DNA from: Pelodera strongyloides
Lineage: Eukaryota; Nematoda; Chromadorea; Rhabditida; Rhabditidae
NCBI GenBank assembly: GCA_036852015.1
Contig: JAANDG010000190.1
Span: 62,001-126,000 of the forward strand
DNA length: 64,000 nt
Direction of reading: 5' to 3'
Below, one piece after another: positions 1 to 13,100 of the stretch (positions are counted from its first letter, which is position 1; each line of letters opens with the position of its first letter). The notes beneath the pieces were generated by a model, which saw nothing but the letters and a program-made list of their open reading frames with translations, did no database searches and was not told the DNA's origin. The position numbers were made by a program, and so were the translations under genes.

Positions 1-124
1 CACTCTCTCTATCCTTTTACCCTCCTTTCCCCCTTACTTTCTCTCCCTCTACCTCATAAGAGTCATAAGTTTGTAATCGAGGCTCCAACAACCAATACTG
101 CTTCCGAGAACGGTAAAAACTCAC

Positions 125-3085
125 AAGCATTGGTGGAACAGTTACATCTTCAAAGTATGGCTGGATCACAAGGGTGAAGTCATCTGCTTCAAACATGCCG
201 GAATCTTGAAGAGTTTGCTCAGCGATCTGTAAATATTAAAGATCCTCATGATAGCCTAAAATCAGATCAACAGACGCTGATTTTCCGATATCAGGTGAAA
301 ACGTGCGCGTCTTGTCCTACGCATTTTGGAGTAAGCACACTTTAGTAAAGATGCTCTAATGCGGATATCGGTGCCGCGGAGCTCTATATTTGAGCCACTA
401 ATGCGCTATAGGTCGCCACAAGTGCGTTACAGGTAAACCAAAAAGTGTGCCACAAATGATTTCTGCGTCGTTCTAAGATCCTTGAACGCCAATGTGTGCT
501 TAGGTAATTTATCTCCTTACAATTAGGACAAGGGACACGATCTAACCATCATTCCAATGGAGACATTCGAAATTTGTGGATTCGTGAAATTCTTGTCCGA
601 TTCGCAGTGACACTCGAAACTGAAAATTGAAAATTGTTCACCACAACACATCATTTTTTAATTTCTAATCTTTACGATTATATTATGTAAAGGTAACTTA
701 CACATGCAGATCATCACAGAAAATCTGCCCGCTGTCCACCTGGCGCAGCATCTTCATGTTGAACATTCCAGTGAGAGAGACGATTGTTCTAAACATTTTT
801 AGATATTGTACACATTTAAATTCTTTATTTAGTTATTCCGTGCAATCCGTCCTAAAAGTTTTTGCAGCAAATAATGAATAAAGTTGTTGTGGTTTAACCC
901 GTCGTTTGCTCATTTTTCCGCAAACGCTAGTTGGCCCCTGTTGAGCTGGCCATTGTTTGCGTAAGCACTTAGCACAATACGGCCAAGTCACCAATCACTT
1001 TAACAACGTTATTATCAGAGGCCCCGTGGTGTAGCGGTTAGCACTCAGGACTCTGAATCCTGCGACGGGAGTTCGAATCTCCCCGGGGCCTAGTTTTTGT
1101 TTTAATACCTTGGAAGATTGTCCTTGAGAACCTTTACGGCAGCTGCTATGTTATCAGAGAACTGATGTGGTGGGTGGGAAGCCTGAAAGTGATGCTGGAA
1201 GAAATATTAAATGATGATGTGCTATTTATTTATCCTTTTCGATTTCGTTCAGTAAATTGTGAAATTTCAAATTAAATCAGGAAGAAATCAGGAACCCTTT
1301 ATCAGGAAAAATCAAAATGGCGCTCGAACACCACCCATTTTTTGTTATATCAAGAAAAACGTACACCAACAGAAACTACTTGAAAAACTTACTGGATCTT
1401 TACAATACGAACAAACGTCGTTTCCTCCGATAAAGATATTGATTAGTTTCCAGTCATTCTTTATATCGATCTTCTGAAATAAATAATTTCTTCAGTTCCC
1501 ATAAAAATCACTTGGTAGAGACTTTCCACCCAGAAGTTCATTGATAAACCAGTTTTTGTAAGTAAAGATTATGTTTAATGTTTAGTGTTTGCGTGTTGTT
1601 TTTTGTAGTTTGGTCCCTTGTCAGTATGCTGCATTGTGAAGCGTGGTATCTTGGGGTCTCATTTTGAGATGTGTTCATCACATGTTATCAATAACCTATT
1701 ATTAAAGTTAAATGTTCCTACATCAGTATGAGATTGCATAGTCTGAACTATACTGTGAGCTTGATCGAGCAGTCCTCCAGAGTGAGCACCAGGAATGCCC
1801 ATGTTTAGTTTTGAAATCTGAAATGTGAATATTTTAGGTAGATACGAAAGAAAAAAAGAAACGCAGTTCCGTCTTGTCGCAATCAAACAATAAGCATATT
1901 AGTGTAATTATTCACTGGTAAATGTGTAATATATTAGTGTACATATTAGTGCAATTCTTCACTGGTAAATGTATGTATGTGAGTATGTGCAGCACCACGT
2001 GTGGCACATCGATTCGGCCCATTTGCGGAAATGGTGCACACATGGCTTACCTATCGCTCACTTTTGGCGCATATATAGTGGCGCATCTGGCGCACATGTG
2101 TCGCACTCCGCACTTAGGGCGCGCATAGGGCGCACTTCTGGGGGGCATGTGTGCCACAAGTGCGCTTCAGTTGGGCCACAAGTGCGCCAACTGGAAAGTA
2201 CATATTTGGAGTTGGAGCTGCTATCTCTCAGTGGCGTATCATTTCTTTGTGTTTCGAGCTGTAGTCACATACCTCCCAAACATTCTCCGATCCAATTCCA
2301 GTTGAATATCCAAAGAGATTCGGGTTGAACTTCCTTAGAATATCTGAAACAAGTCACTGAAAACTCTGTACTGATCTCCAGAATTTAGTTCCACAGCTCT
2401 GGGTGGGGTTAGGTTGACAAAACTCCAGTCCATATTTGTTATAACTTACTAGGAACTGTTATGTGTTGGGACAAGTCCATATCTCCTCCAGCATGGAAAC
2501 ATAGTCCTCTGTACTGAAGGATTACTGCCAGGGGGTCATCGCCAAGTGCTCCAGCTCCGTTTGCTGCCTACGAAAAGACAGAAGTAGGTAAGTGCGAAGT
2601 TTACTACCACTTAAGAAAATACTACCTTATAAAACTACATCAACTGTTCAAAAATCCTACTCTCTTGAATTTATTATCGTTTATATCACACAAGTACCGT
2701 GAGCGAATCTCCAAGCGCTCCGATCACTTTAATATCGGCGAATCGAACTTGGTTGACATTGGTCGGCACTTGGGCACTTCTGAATGTACATAGGCGAAAT
2801 TACGGGGACAGCAAGCTGCGCGCTACCTGCACGCGACATCGGCAAATATTTTGCGCCGCTATACACCAACACACCCTCAGGGTTAATGCGAAAAAGTGCT
2901 ACAATTACATATCAGAGATGATTGCTGTTCTGTTAAATCGAAATGTTCTCTTAGCAAACTTTCCAGATCGGGTTAATAAACTTACGGAGCCATAACCTTA
3001 AGGTCACATTTAAAGTTCGGTGCTCCGAGTCCTTTGTTAGCGACTGCCGTCCAGGTTAGGAACAAGAAGGGAATGAGGATCAGTC
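125..3085 (-). CDS. Secreted phospholipase B-like GDSL lipase, 3' end beyond the left edge
   Basis: Ten phase-compatible exons on the minus strand: 3085-2986, 2779-2698, 2567-2450, 2343-2273, 1817-1722, 1473-1393, 1182-1109, 788-702, 619-547 and 226-125, about 294 residues. The first begins with a hydrophobic signal segment (GLILIPFLFLTW) but lacks an ATG, so a short upstream first exon is missing from the model. Family blocks appear in order: GALGDSLT with the nucleophile serine (codons near 2712-2698), YRGLCFHAGGD, TVPNILRKFNP, NDWKL then GGNDVCSYC (oxyanion block), the LPRTIVSLTGMFN stretch, a cysteine pair FECHC, and DDFTLVIQPYF. The catalytic Asp/His block (DxxH) should follow left of base 125, outside the window. 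Phospholipase B enzymes of this type hydrolyse acyl chains of phospholipids and act outside the cell or on its surface. Family assignment rests on motif order and is strong; exon ends are inferred from splice signals and phase. Confidence 0.85.
1020..1091 (+). tRNA. tRNA-Gln (anticodon CTG)
   Basis: A complete 72-base cloverleaf. Acceptor arms GGCCCCG and CGGGGCC pair perfectly with discriminator T. The D-arm holds an A box (TGGTGTAGCGG), the anticodon arm is CAGGA-CTCTGAA-TCCTG with anticodon CTG, and the T-arm holds the B box AGTTCGAATCT. A T-run just after the gene (TTTTT at 1094) fits a pol III terminator. It lies inside an intron (1108-789) of the phospholipase-like gene, which is on the other strand. 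Confidence 0.96.
1990..2200. repeat. Short-period GCGCA/GTGCC-rich repeat
   Basis: Many close copies of GGCGCA, GTGCGC and GCCACAAGTGCG units occur without a fixed period. A looser version with the same GCCACAAGTGCG word lies at about 400-430. Both fall in introns of the phospholipase-like gene. No coding capacity is evident. Confidence 0.4.
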
Positions 3086-3946
3086 CTGAATCATTTCAAC
3101 TAAAATGTTACGTAATTACGAAATAGCATTTGGTTTAGATTGTAGGTACTTGAAGCGTACTACAACTTGTAAGCTAGCGCAATCAGCGTACATTTCCAAA
3201 GTTGTCCGTGTTATGGCGTGTGCAAACGTTGTAATGTAGGTTCCGCGTGGTTTGTATGCCACCACATGGGTCAATTAAGATATCACTACTTTCCATATAA
3301 AATTCCGTAACTTTTTTAGAAGAGATTATGGAAACTTTTCTACGACAATGCTGTTCGGCATGAAATTCTCTACACAACTATCTGGTTTCTGGTTTGTGTT
3401 ACTAACGGACAAAGAACTAGTTGGTGTTTCCCTTGTCAGTGTATATGTACTGTACCGTGGACCATATGAAAGGCACAAACATTCTCGCCAGCCTGTCCTG
3501 TGTCTTGTTAGTTAAATACTTACTTGTTACCATTGTTGCGAAGTTGCCACTGAATGAGATACTCTAGATTTGAGTGAGACGTGAATCAAACTAAACGGAA
3601 AAGCAAGTTGCTCAGTCCTTATCGCACAAAAAAAGTATTTCACGCAATCTATGATTTGTGATAAGCCTCATATTTTCTGAACAAAGCAACAACTGATTAG
3701 CAACACAACACGTGCCAATCTCTGGTTTGCAAAGGCGCAGTAAAGGTATTTCTTCATAACTAGTAGTAATCTGACGTGAAAATCGCATGTCGCAACGTGA
3801 AGTTGACGTACATGCTTCGGAATTACAGCGTGCGAGCGCAGGCGGCTATGAAACAGCGTATAAGTTGACGCAGTAACTACACATAAGTCCTCTTCTGATT
3901 GAAATGGATTTTTCTTTGATAATCATTTGCAAAACTTTATTTATAC

Positions 3947-4569
3947 TTATGCAACAGAAAACACGATCACAGCTAACAAATATTCAAAGTTGAAATCGAC
4001 AAATACAGCTTTTGTTGTTGTTTCTATGAGTTCTGTAGTAATATTTTGTGGGTCGGTACTTGATTCATGATCTGCTGAAGTAGATAAAGGAGGCTGATGA
4101 TTGGTTGCCAAAACTGCTGCAGGAAACGGAAGTGTTATCTGAAACAAGCATTCTTATTGAAAACATCATTTGGTAACTTCTTCTAGTGTTTTCCCTCTCT
4201 TTAGGACTTTTTGCATAACCAGTTGTTATACGTGGTGGTGAATTTCTCAAAGTGGGGACTGATACCGCATCAATGGCAATGTGACCTTTCATCCATCCTC
4301 TTAATGGAACCTTTGCCTTTCTTGTAATGTGCCTACCGATTTGGTCATAGATAAACCGTTGATATCGCCGTCAGTTACGATACAATAATAATATAGGAAG
4401 GCAAATAGATGGGAGTGAAAAAGATTTCATTGTGTCCGGTTCCCGAGGTGTTGAGTGATATTGACATATTGACTGATAGCATAGGTGTAAACTCAGCATT
4501 ATTTTCGTTTAGGTGTAACTGCGCCGTGATTAAATACAAAAGAAAAAGCAGCGTATACTGCGGTCGCAT
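3947..4569 (-). CDS. Small putative GPI-anchored secreted protein, cysteine-free
   Basis: A two-exon model: 4569-4384 and 4138-3947, both phase 0, about 125 residues. The ATG is followed by a signal peptide (YTLLFLLYLITAQLHL). The middle has possible N-glycosylation sites (NMS, NTS, NIT) and the second exon is Ser/Thr rich. It ends in a hydrophobic tail (YLLAVIVFSVA) directly before the stop, as in a GPI-attachment signal. The tail region (ETTTKA, then VD, then a hydrophobic run) resembles the tail of the Ly6-like protein encoded about 100 bp upstream on the same strand. No cysteine is present, so this is not itself a Ly6 domain protein. It may be a rearranged partial copy or an unrelated mucin-like surface protein. 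The intron ends are plausible but unverified. Confidence 0.4.
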
Positions 4570-4664
4570 TCAATAACCGTATGAATTTGCCATTTTTTAA
4601 AGGTTACTAAAATGATCCCTAGAATCCTCTATCATGCATTTGTTGCTATTTGTAGCATTTGAGG

Positions 4665-6001
4665 CTATTTGTAAGCTGCAATCGAGAGAATAAGAATAGT
4701 GAAGTAATCCACAGCATTCGATGCTTTGGTGGTTGTTTCTGGTGCTACCGTAGTTGCTCCAGGAGGAGGAGTGCTCACCGGTGATGGTGTGGTAGTCTGA
4801 CGAGCAGCCTGCAAACAATCACGTCTAAATATTTCTTCCTACTCATTAGGAAAAAAATCATTGAAAGTTCGTTATTAAACTTCAATACACCACTCATATA
4901 ACTACATATACACAAGAAACTGCTACCGTCGCAACTACGCAACATTCGGTTTCTATAATTGCGCAATAGCTTCGCACATATTCCGTTGAAAACGCAATAT
5001 GTGCGCCATAACGCCGTTATTGCGTTGAAAATTTTTTGTATTGGTTGTTTTAGAATAACTACATAATTACCTCTAATTGCCTATCAATATCCAGCGTAGT
5101 CGATGGGTTTTGTTCCACTTTAGGGAAAGTGTCCGCATCGAAAAGAGTGTTACATTCTTTACTCCGACAAACGCAAAGGCGGCTGAAATAGGTAAATAGG
5201 ATATATTTAAGACATAGATACACCTACGCGGTTTCGGGAGAATAGTGCAACGCGAATGTTGGCGTGTAAGCTGTGTGAAAAAAGTAGCATTCCGACACTC
5301 GCGGACGAAATAAAGCTACCTTACATCACTGCGCTGAAGGCAGATGATAAGAAAGAGACTTGATGCGTAAATGCTAACTTATAGTGTTATTGACTTACGC
5401 TCCATCTGCCCTTGTGTAGCATACGCCTGCCACAGAGCTCCCATTGACGGTAGTTGGCACATTTTCATCCGCACAACCATTTATCCAAGTATTTTGCATT
5501 GAAACTGAAATACGTTTGCACCTAGTTTCTTATTTGCGTATAGTGGCATTTGCAATTGTTTACACATATATATGTAGGGTTACAACGAAACTACAGTCTC
5601 TTTGGATATTGCTTTGTTATGGCTTACAAGTTGCATCAATTGTGTTGTGCAGGTGATATGAAGATTAACAAAACACAATTGATGCAACTTGCAATTGGTG
5701 TCGGATTAAAGCTATTCCTAATTGTAAGTAACAGGTGAGGACCAAACCAGCTAGTCTCTTCAGTAAAGAGTGTGAGACACGAGTATATCGCATATAAAAA
5801 TAAATCAAACACATTAACTAAACTGTCAAGTATATTTAAAATATAGTCACAAGTAAGAAACCAACCAATATAACAAGTGTTTCCGACACAAGTTGTCAGT
5901 TGACATACTAGAGAAGAACTGCAACTCTGACAGCTCAGCGATTGAGCAGCAACGATATAGAAGGAAGAGAGGAAGGAGAAAATAAGGCAACGACGGTACA
6001 T
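4665..6001 (-). CDS. Ten-cysteine Ly6/ET-type protein, GPI-anchored
   Basis: Four exons in phase: 6001-5866, 5504-5399, 5182-5071 and 4808-4665, 165 residues. The ATG at 6001 opens a signal peptide (CLIFSFLSSFYIVAAQS). The mature part has ten cysteines with spacing CQSC, then single cysteines in VCQ, TCVGNTC, GCADE and GVCY, then LCVC and ECN. The closing CVCRSKECN pattern is typical of the three-finger Ly6/uPAR fold and of the nematode ET module. A Thr/Pro-rich linker (TPSPVSTPPPGATT) follows, then the hydrophobic tail YFTILILSIAAYK at the stop, which suggests removal and GPI anchoring. Such proteins sit on the outer membrane face, often as partners of receptors or channels, but no specific role can be read here. 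The exon 1 donor (G|GTTGGT) is the least certain junction. Confidence 0.78.
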
Positions 6002-6360
6002 CCTCTCTGTAATATGGGATTTTTTAATTTAAACTTCCTCTGAATAATAATACCTTGTGTAATCATAGCCAAAACATTAATGTCCAAAGCTATCGTAGGT
6101 ATTCGAGGGATAAAATAGAAAAACTTTCTTTTAGCTACATCTCATTACAGTATTTGAGTAATAATAATCTTGTGCAATCATAAGCAAAATATTACTCTCC
6201 AAAGCAATCGTATTCGAGGCATGAAATAGAAACGTTTCTTCTTCAGAGGAAGTAAATGTGGTAAAATACGGTAAAATATTGAACATTCAAAATGTTCACA
6301 TTCTCATTCGTCACTCCCACACGGAGCTTTTTTTAATGAAACCTTTTTCGTTGCGTGTCA

Positions 6361-6374
6361 ATTGCTATGGTAAC
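6361..6374. promoter_or_regulatory. Candidate X-box (RFX/DAF-19 site)
   Basis: ATTGCTATGGTAAC matches every position of the relaxed nematode X-box RYYNYYATRRNRAC. It lies 360 bp upstream of the start of the minus-strand Ly6-like gene. One match of this degeneracy is expected by chance in a window of this size, and functional X-boxes usually sit closer to the start, so support is weak. Confidence 0.25.
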
Positions 6375-7388
6375 TACTATTATAACTAGGTTCATTTCTT
6401 GCATGACTATTTGAAGTTTCACCTAATAAGTTTGGGAACAACGGTCATTTTTTTCCGTAAACACTATGAAACAAACTGCTAGTGTCTTGCATAAACCAAA
6501 TTATTCACGGCAACAAAAGTTGACGTAGATTTACAATGGGACAACATCTTCTAGAAGATAGATCGTTACCTTTCTTTGTTGAAATAAACTGATCAGGTTT
6601 GCCCAAACGTTATATGTATTTTCGTTTGGAACACCTTATGTACATTATAACACCTGCCGGGGCCTTTTTGAACGTCAATTTTATAATGTTTTGCATTTCT
6701 AACCAGGGCAGGTTGTTTCAGGGTCAGTGGCCAGGCAGGATAATGCCGGATACAGAAGTTCTAATCGCAAAAAAAAAATTTTGAATGCGTTTCACCAGTT
6801 GCGCACTATTCTGTGGCGTGTGACGTGGTAACTTGCAACTTGTAAGCTCAAGTGAATGAATATTTTCCAACAAAGGTCGCAATTAAATTATGAACAAATG
6901 TGTTTACTAGAACTGAGTGAGTGGAGAATGCTCGATGCTTAAACATAAATTTAAGATCTAGAAAAAAATCTAATGGATTTCTTTACGCACTTAATTACAG
7001 ACACGAGAAAGTTTCCTGGCAATAAGCAAAAAGTATGGCTAAAATAATTGTTGATTGGTGCCATTAAGAAATTTTAACATCTGTAAAATTATTATTCCTC
7101 ATAACTTTTTCTATTCTATGTGTTTCTTCGAATTATTGTGACTAACAAAACGATTATATATGGCAAAACCCCACCCGCAGCAAAGAAAAAACCCAGAGTG
7201 TGCTAGCGAACAAGTAATTTCCGGAAGCCATACAAAATGCAATATTGGAAAACATTCGTAGTGAGTTAGAGAGTTTTTGTTGGAAAACAATAAGTAGACG
7301 ATTGGATGACAAACAATTGCTTTTTATTTATCTATATTTATCCTATTTATCTATTCTCAGGACCACAAGCGCGCGGATCTTCGCTGAT

Positions 7389-7541
7389 ATGCACATCACG
7401 GGTAGCAAGTAATGAGTAACCGAATCGTGCGGGTAGCACATAATTCATAACCGCGTGGGTAACACATACTTCTTAACCGCGCGGGTAGCACCTAATGCGT
7501 AACCATATCTTGTGGGTAGCACATAATGCGTAACCGCGTAG
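7389..7541. repeat. Tandem repeat, about five units of 24-32 bp
   Basis: Units share CGGGTAGCACATAATGCGTAACCGCG with small changes and length differences. The units become more alike towards the right end. The repeat is non-coding and sits mid-spacer. Confidence 0.8.
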
Positions 7542-8225
7542 CGAATAATAAGAACATCGCGCGACTCGCCGCGCGCGCGTCCATTTTTAGGGGTCCTAGC
7601 CGTAACTTAACGGTGCGCTTGAGAACGCAGTTGTTGCGTGTTGGAGAGAATGGGCGAAAGGAGGTAATTTATATATTTTCCAAGTTTTCATCCAAAATAA
7701 GAAAATATCAAACCCTAAGAATTATGGAATCTTTTGCTGAATGGGGGAGGATGCGATGGTAGGAAAAAGCGCCATAGGTTTACAAAACATAAATGTAACT
7801 TACCAAGAGTTGACGTGAGACATTCGAGGCGCCACATAATGGTAGATCCAAAAAACGTCTATAATTTATAATAGACTTTTTTAATGAAATTAGTTAACTG
7901 ATATAAAATAAATCTAATTTCTTAGAAGGCATTACAGGGAGTGAAATCAGTGAATCAACTGATAGTGAACTACTATTGTGGCTGCAGATTATTCACTTAC
8001 ATCGTTGAGAATCAAAAAGGAAAATAAAGCGAACAAGGTAGTAAAACTGTTTGAGTGCTATGTCAAAATTTTACATAGAGGGCATTCAACACATATTGAT
8101 CTATCTAATTACAAAAAGTGCTAGAACTATAATTTGCGGGCCTAATTGCCGCGGAAAAAGAGCAAAAGGATTGTAGTCAGCATCTAACTAGAAACTTTTC
8201 CAAATAAAGAAAAAAGCATAGTAAA

Positions 8226-8445
8226 TGGGTGAACCCACTTGGTGACGGTTCACTGGTTTTTTCGCGAGCGAGCCCATTTGGTGACCACTTCGTTACCATG
8301 TGCTGACCAAGGTTCCATCATCAGCTGGTCACCAAATGGTCACCAAATAGTCAGTAGCCAGAAACCAAATGGCCCTTTCGGTGAAAACCATCTGGTGACA
8401 GGCCATCGACGGTTTTTCTGTGGTTTCGGCAATTATTCTGTTTTT
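8226..8445 (+). mobile_element. TTTGGTGAC inverted-repeat element, copy 1
   Basis: The element has GGTGACGGTTCACTGG and TTTTTTCG near one end and GACGGTTTTTCTGTGGTTTC at the other. ATTTGGTGAC and its reverse GTCACCAAAT recur internally. Related copies lie at 32200-32390 (reverse orientation), 55190-55390 and 61925-62145. No coding capacity is visible, so it looks like a non-autonomous DNA element. Confidence 0.7.
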
Positions 8446-10133
8446 CTGTGCAGCGATCTTTTCTAAAAGTTTTTTTTTGTTTGCACCCAATCACCTGCAA
8501 TAGTAACAGAATTGTATATAATGACAAGAGCTAATGTTTTTGCAATGAGAAATTCAATCCCACAAGCGATGTGTGAGTGTATGTGCGTGTACAATCCATA
8601 AGCAAAACCATTCTCAAATTATTTTTCTAAATATAGAGTTCCTTGTAGTTATCGTTTTTCAGAAACTCTTCACTTCCACTGTAGTACTCAGTGTCTCCGC
8701 TCTCCGAACATCAGTACCTAATATTTACCTTTGCGAGGTAAGCTGTTCTCTCGGCGGAAGCAAGAGGTTGAGGGTATCGTGCACTATCTATACCGTATCC
8801 GATTACGCGCGGGTGTTATGCTCATTCGGGTGCGAATCTGCACGGAGGGAGAAATAGCATGCGGGTACAGGATACGCAAACATTAGAATACGACCGAGGA
8901 TGTATTATATAACTTGAGGGTATAGACATAGAAGGAGCTTTTCCTGTTTCATTCAACTTTGTGATAGGAAGGAAAGGTAAGTTCGACCCTGGGGGGAACG
9001 AGAGAGAGTGAGAGAGATAGAGAGTTAGAGAGGTAGAGATATAGAGAGAGATACCATTCCCTGCAAGTTTACGAAGGAGAAGCAGGCGCTTATAGAAATG
9101 AGAGGCTCTTGCATTAATCAAGAGAGGTCAGACGAGCATATGTGTAAGAATAATGAAGAAGAAAGTGAGTTCAGGCTGAATAAGAGTGTGCACTTCGCAG
9201 GCTTAGTAAGGCTTAGAAGGACTGTCGTTCACGCAATTCCTCTAAGCTACTGTACACGCTTAGAGCGATATTGCGTCATGAATAGGACCCATGATCTATT
9301 CACGAGCTATCATTATGAAAACGTTCCTTATATGCTAATTAACTAGTTTAATCAAATATCAGGTAGATACATCCTGTTAGTTTCAAAATATCGAAAACGT
9401 TATAGATGAGATATGAAACGTTTTCAATTTTATGTGAAATAATCGAAAACCTTGTCTTGTTATTTCATTAGCCTTATTTATTGGATTAGTCCTTTCGTGA
9501 AGCTTCATGTATTCCCAGTTTCAATGTATATGAATTAAACTATTCTATAAACTTTCTACTTGTGATTTATATTTTACTCCTTGAACGGACGCACAATATA
9601 TGGCGCGGCTTCCAAATTAAAACGGCCACTTGCCTGTGGTCATAGGCCCATACCGTTATGATGTGGAATACCGCTATGGTGTTTGCTTTATTACAGCTGA
9701 ACTGCTGAACTATTATTTATTAACTTTGCAGTTACGCTTCGTGTCGCTCGAATAATGACGACGCGCTTCTATACAAAACGATTTATTTACTTCTACTGTA
9801 AAATTAATAAAACTCAAAGAATGTAGACATTCCGTGGAAAGGCAACACATTATTGAAAAGAATGTATTTTCCGATCACATACGTATATCATCTTTGTGTC
9901 TTCTTTCTTGAGGACTGTGTATCTTGGCTAATTTCTAGCCACACGCCAACGTTAAACTTCAAATCGATCTCTGCATGCATACTCGACTCGATTTATGTAA
10001 TATTTGTTACTTGAATAAACACACATGTACGGTCACCCTGCATCCCTGTATATCCCGTGTTGTACTTTATCTATTGCACAATTCCCTCTATTTTACTATG
10101 CATTCAATCCATTGCATTTCAGGACTACCTACA

Positions 10134-13100
10134 ATGAAACTAAATGTACTCATTTTAATTCTACTAATATCTGGTAAAACACGAAGTCAGGATTTGAGTG
10201 CTGTGCTAGCCTCCTCTCCGTTTATGGAAGAAGCAATTAAGGTTATAATTGTTTTCCTAAATACATTTACTTCTAATTATTCATTTTGAGTCTAGCAATA
10301 TACTGTGGAAAAGGGCGCCAAATAGCGCGCGCGGGGCACAACCGCTGACTGCGTGCCACCTGTTCGCCAGGCGCGCGCCGATAGGAAACACTGGAAAAGT
10401 GTGCTGTTTGAACACTGCAAACGTGGGCTCGCTGATTTTGTAGCCTTACTTCTAGTTTGTAAATTTTGTTTCTGATGTTGGAAACGACCTACAATCTTAT
10501 GGCGGACATAAGAATAAAATTACTCAATCTAGGAAGGATTTATACGACCGATTTCTTATGATCTTCAATTGCAACTTCCACTTTCAGAAGTGAGCTTTTA
10601 TTTGATATTCACTCGAAAATGGTGAAACTGAAGCAACGCCAACGAATTCACTTTTTAAGCGACATAACACCCGTTTTGTGACACAATTGCATTCCCATAT
10701 GCAAATTATGACGCATAGTGATCTTTTTTTCCAAAGAAATTTGCGTATAATACATGGGAATCCAGAAACCGGGTGTTATACCGCCTTAACATTTCTATAT
10801 TATACTTGCATGTTTATTTAGGTAAATGATCCAGATACTCCACTTTTCACAGCTCGGGTTGTAATACAATTCGAATTAACAAAAGAAATCAATACAATAT
10901 CGTTGTTAAGTCGAGATCCAGTTGTTCCTGCAGCAAGGTGATCACTCTCATTCAATCTATTTATTATATGTATTCTCAACGATTTTTATGGGGTTTTCTG
11001 TGAAATGTGCGTGTACCATTTTAAAACGGCACGGCATGTTGCTTTGAAAAGTGTTCTCTATAACTGCGTTTCCATGTATTATGTATGTGCACAATTTTTG
11101 TGAACTGGACATATATTACAGTAGTGTGCACAGTTGTCCAGGATCAGGATGCGTTTCGCAAACCACGACAGTGCGCAATCATCTCGAAATGAAAATATAC
11201 GTAGCACCCAGTCTTCAAATGATCATATCTCAAGTTCAACTTGTTTTGTCCTACATATATTTCCACTAGATCAATTTGTATGAAAGTTATGCCTTTACAA
11301 TTCCTTCTTTTTGAGACAATGATAAAACATCCAAGCAGTATTGTTTGTCCAGTTTGTGAAGCACAACCTGGACAAAAGTATTATCTGTGAGCTGCTCGTC
11401 CCATATTCTTATAGGCACAGAAAATTGCATGCAATACATGTCATGGAATGCAGTTCTAAAGTACGCAAGATGCACTTGCTTTAACCTTTATCTTGCAATT
11501 TCTTGTCAATTCAAATGCTATTCAGTATTCGCCTCTCAATTCTCGGTCTCGATCATTTCGAGAATGTGTCTATCGTATACAATGGGGCCGAGTTGGACAT
11601 TGCAAATGTGATACTCACCGATACTGATATGCAAATTGTGCTGAACCAACCAGTGCTTTTTACAGGAAGGTGGGCGGCTTTATTTATATAATAACTTGTT
11701 TGCTTAAGTTGTACAAACAGAATCAAAATATAATAAAGTGCAACGTACTCTTCTTCAGATACACGCTCTCTGTACAACGATACAAGGGATTCATCGGAAA
11801 TGCTTTATACTATAGGTAATTTCCCTTTGACTAGTTATATTTGTTTGGCGTTACTTCGAGAAAAAGGAATTAAAGGTCATTAATAATATTTTTCTATAAA
11901 ACACATTTGCGTTCAACATTTTCACTTGTTCAGAGATGCAGGGAATCATGCAGTATTTGGCTCCAATTTTTTCCCTCACCGGGTTTCTGCGGTGATGCCC
12001 GTGACTGATCCCGTCACTAATAAGGCAGGATATTTATTTATGCTTCACAGTTGTAGACCTCCAGTTACCCCATTAAAAAGCAACTCGTGCTCTTAAACAG
12101 ACAATATCAGAAAATCTCTCAGAACGCGCATGTTGTAAAATGTTCTTGTTTCTTGTTCGTAATAAATGTTACGTATGTTCTTCAGATTCTAAATACAACG
12201 TTTGAAAGAATAAATAAAAAATGTTCGTATTCCAGGTGTCAATATCTCTGACAATAGTTCACCAACACAATACCATTGCACTATCTTCTGCACCGGAAGA
12301 GGGATCGGCCGTAGTGTTGGATGAACATTGGATGGTAATACTTGCTACTTTTGTACTTACATTACTTTTACTTCTCGTCCTATGCTATGCCGTACTCCCA
12401 AAACTTTCATTCTTGTCTATGTATAGACTTCCCTTATAAAAGACTTCAGCATACTTTAAAACCCCATTATAGAATAAGATCTTTATTCAATTTAAATATT
12501 TTCATATTGAATTAAAGGGGTGGTGTCGTGGGGCCTTGCCTACGCAAGACTTCTTTTTTCAGTTTTTTTATGATTCTGCATTCTGGCATTATTTACACTT
12601 GTAAAGTTGGCGGGAAAATATGGAAAGAGATGCTTTGTGTTATAATTCAGGTAACATCGTTCCGTCCCACTGAAGCTATCAGCCCTGGACTTCTTGCTAT
12701 CGCAGTACTTCCTGACGAATATCAACAGGTAAAACAATGATTTTTTGCGATTCTTATTGTTTAACCATATAGACCTTAGGTCGCTGGTATGGAACTTACC
12801 TTCCCTGTACATATACGTTTTTCCAGATAAACAACACTCTGACTGGTGTTCGTGTCACTTTGCACTATAACAAGTACCGTATGACCGAGCAACACGCACA
12901 GAAGGTTCTGGACCTGGCCACACAAGTAGTAGGATTGTTACGGTAAGTAAATTTTGGTAATTTATTGTAATTTAAGTAGGACACGTATAAGGAACTAGCA
13001 TTCCATATAGTATGGAAGGTATAAGAAACTTATGGAGTTATGGTAAGTTTTGTACAGTAAATATAGGAACCTTCCAGTGCGTATAGTTTGTAGGCATTAG

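Larger units (their letters stand above)
6002..10133. other. Spacer between divergent genes, no supported gene
   Basis: The stretch separates the minus-strand Ly6-like gene from the plus-strand M1-like gene. It holds an imperfect tandem repeat at 7389-7541, an inverted-repeat element copy at 8226-8445 and a GA-rich tract near 8998-9050. Open frames in it are short and show neither splice context nor motifs. Promoters of both flanking genes presumably lie at its ends. Confidence 0.5.

Noticed and set aside
7526..7762. 78-codon frame beginning at the tandem repeat
   Set aside because: Its first part is repeat sequence and the rest shows no coding signal.
11122..11230. Frame with a good acceptor beginning VHSCPGSGC, between M1-like exons 2 and 3
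   Set aside because: Its exit phase does not fit exon 3, while exon 2 joins exon 3 directly and restores the M1 pattern.
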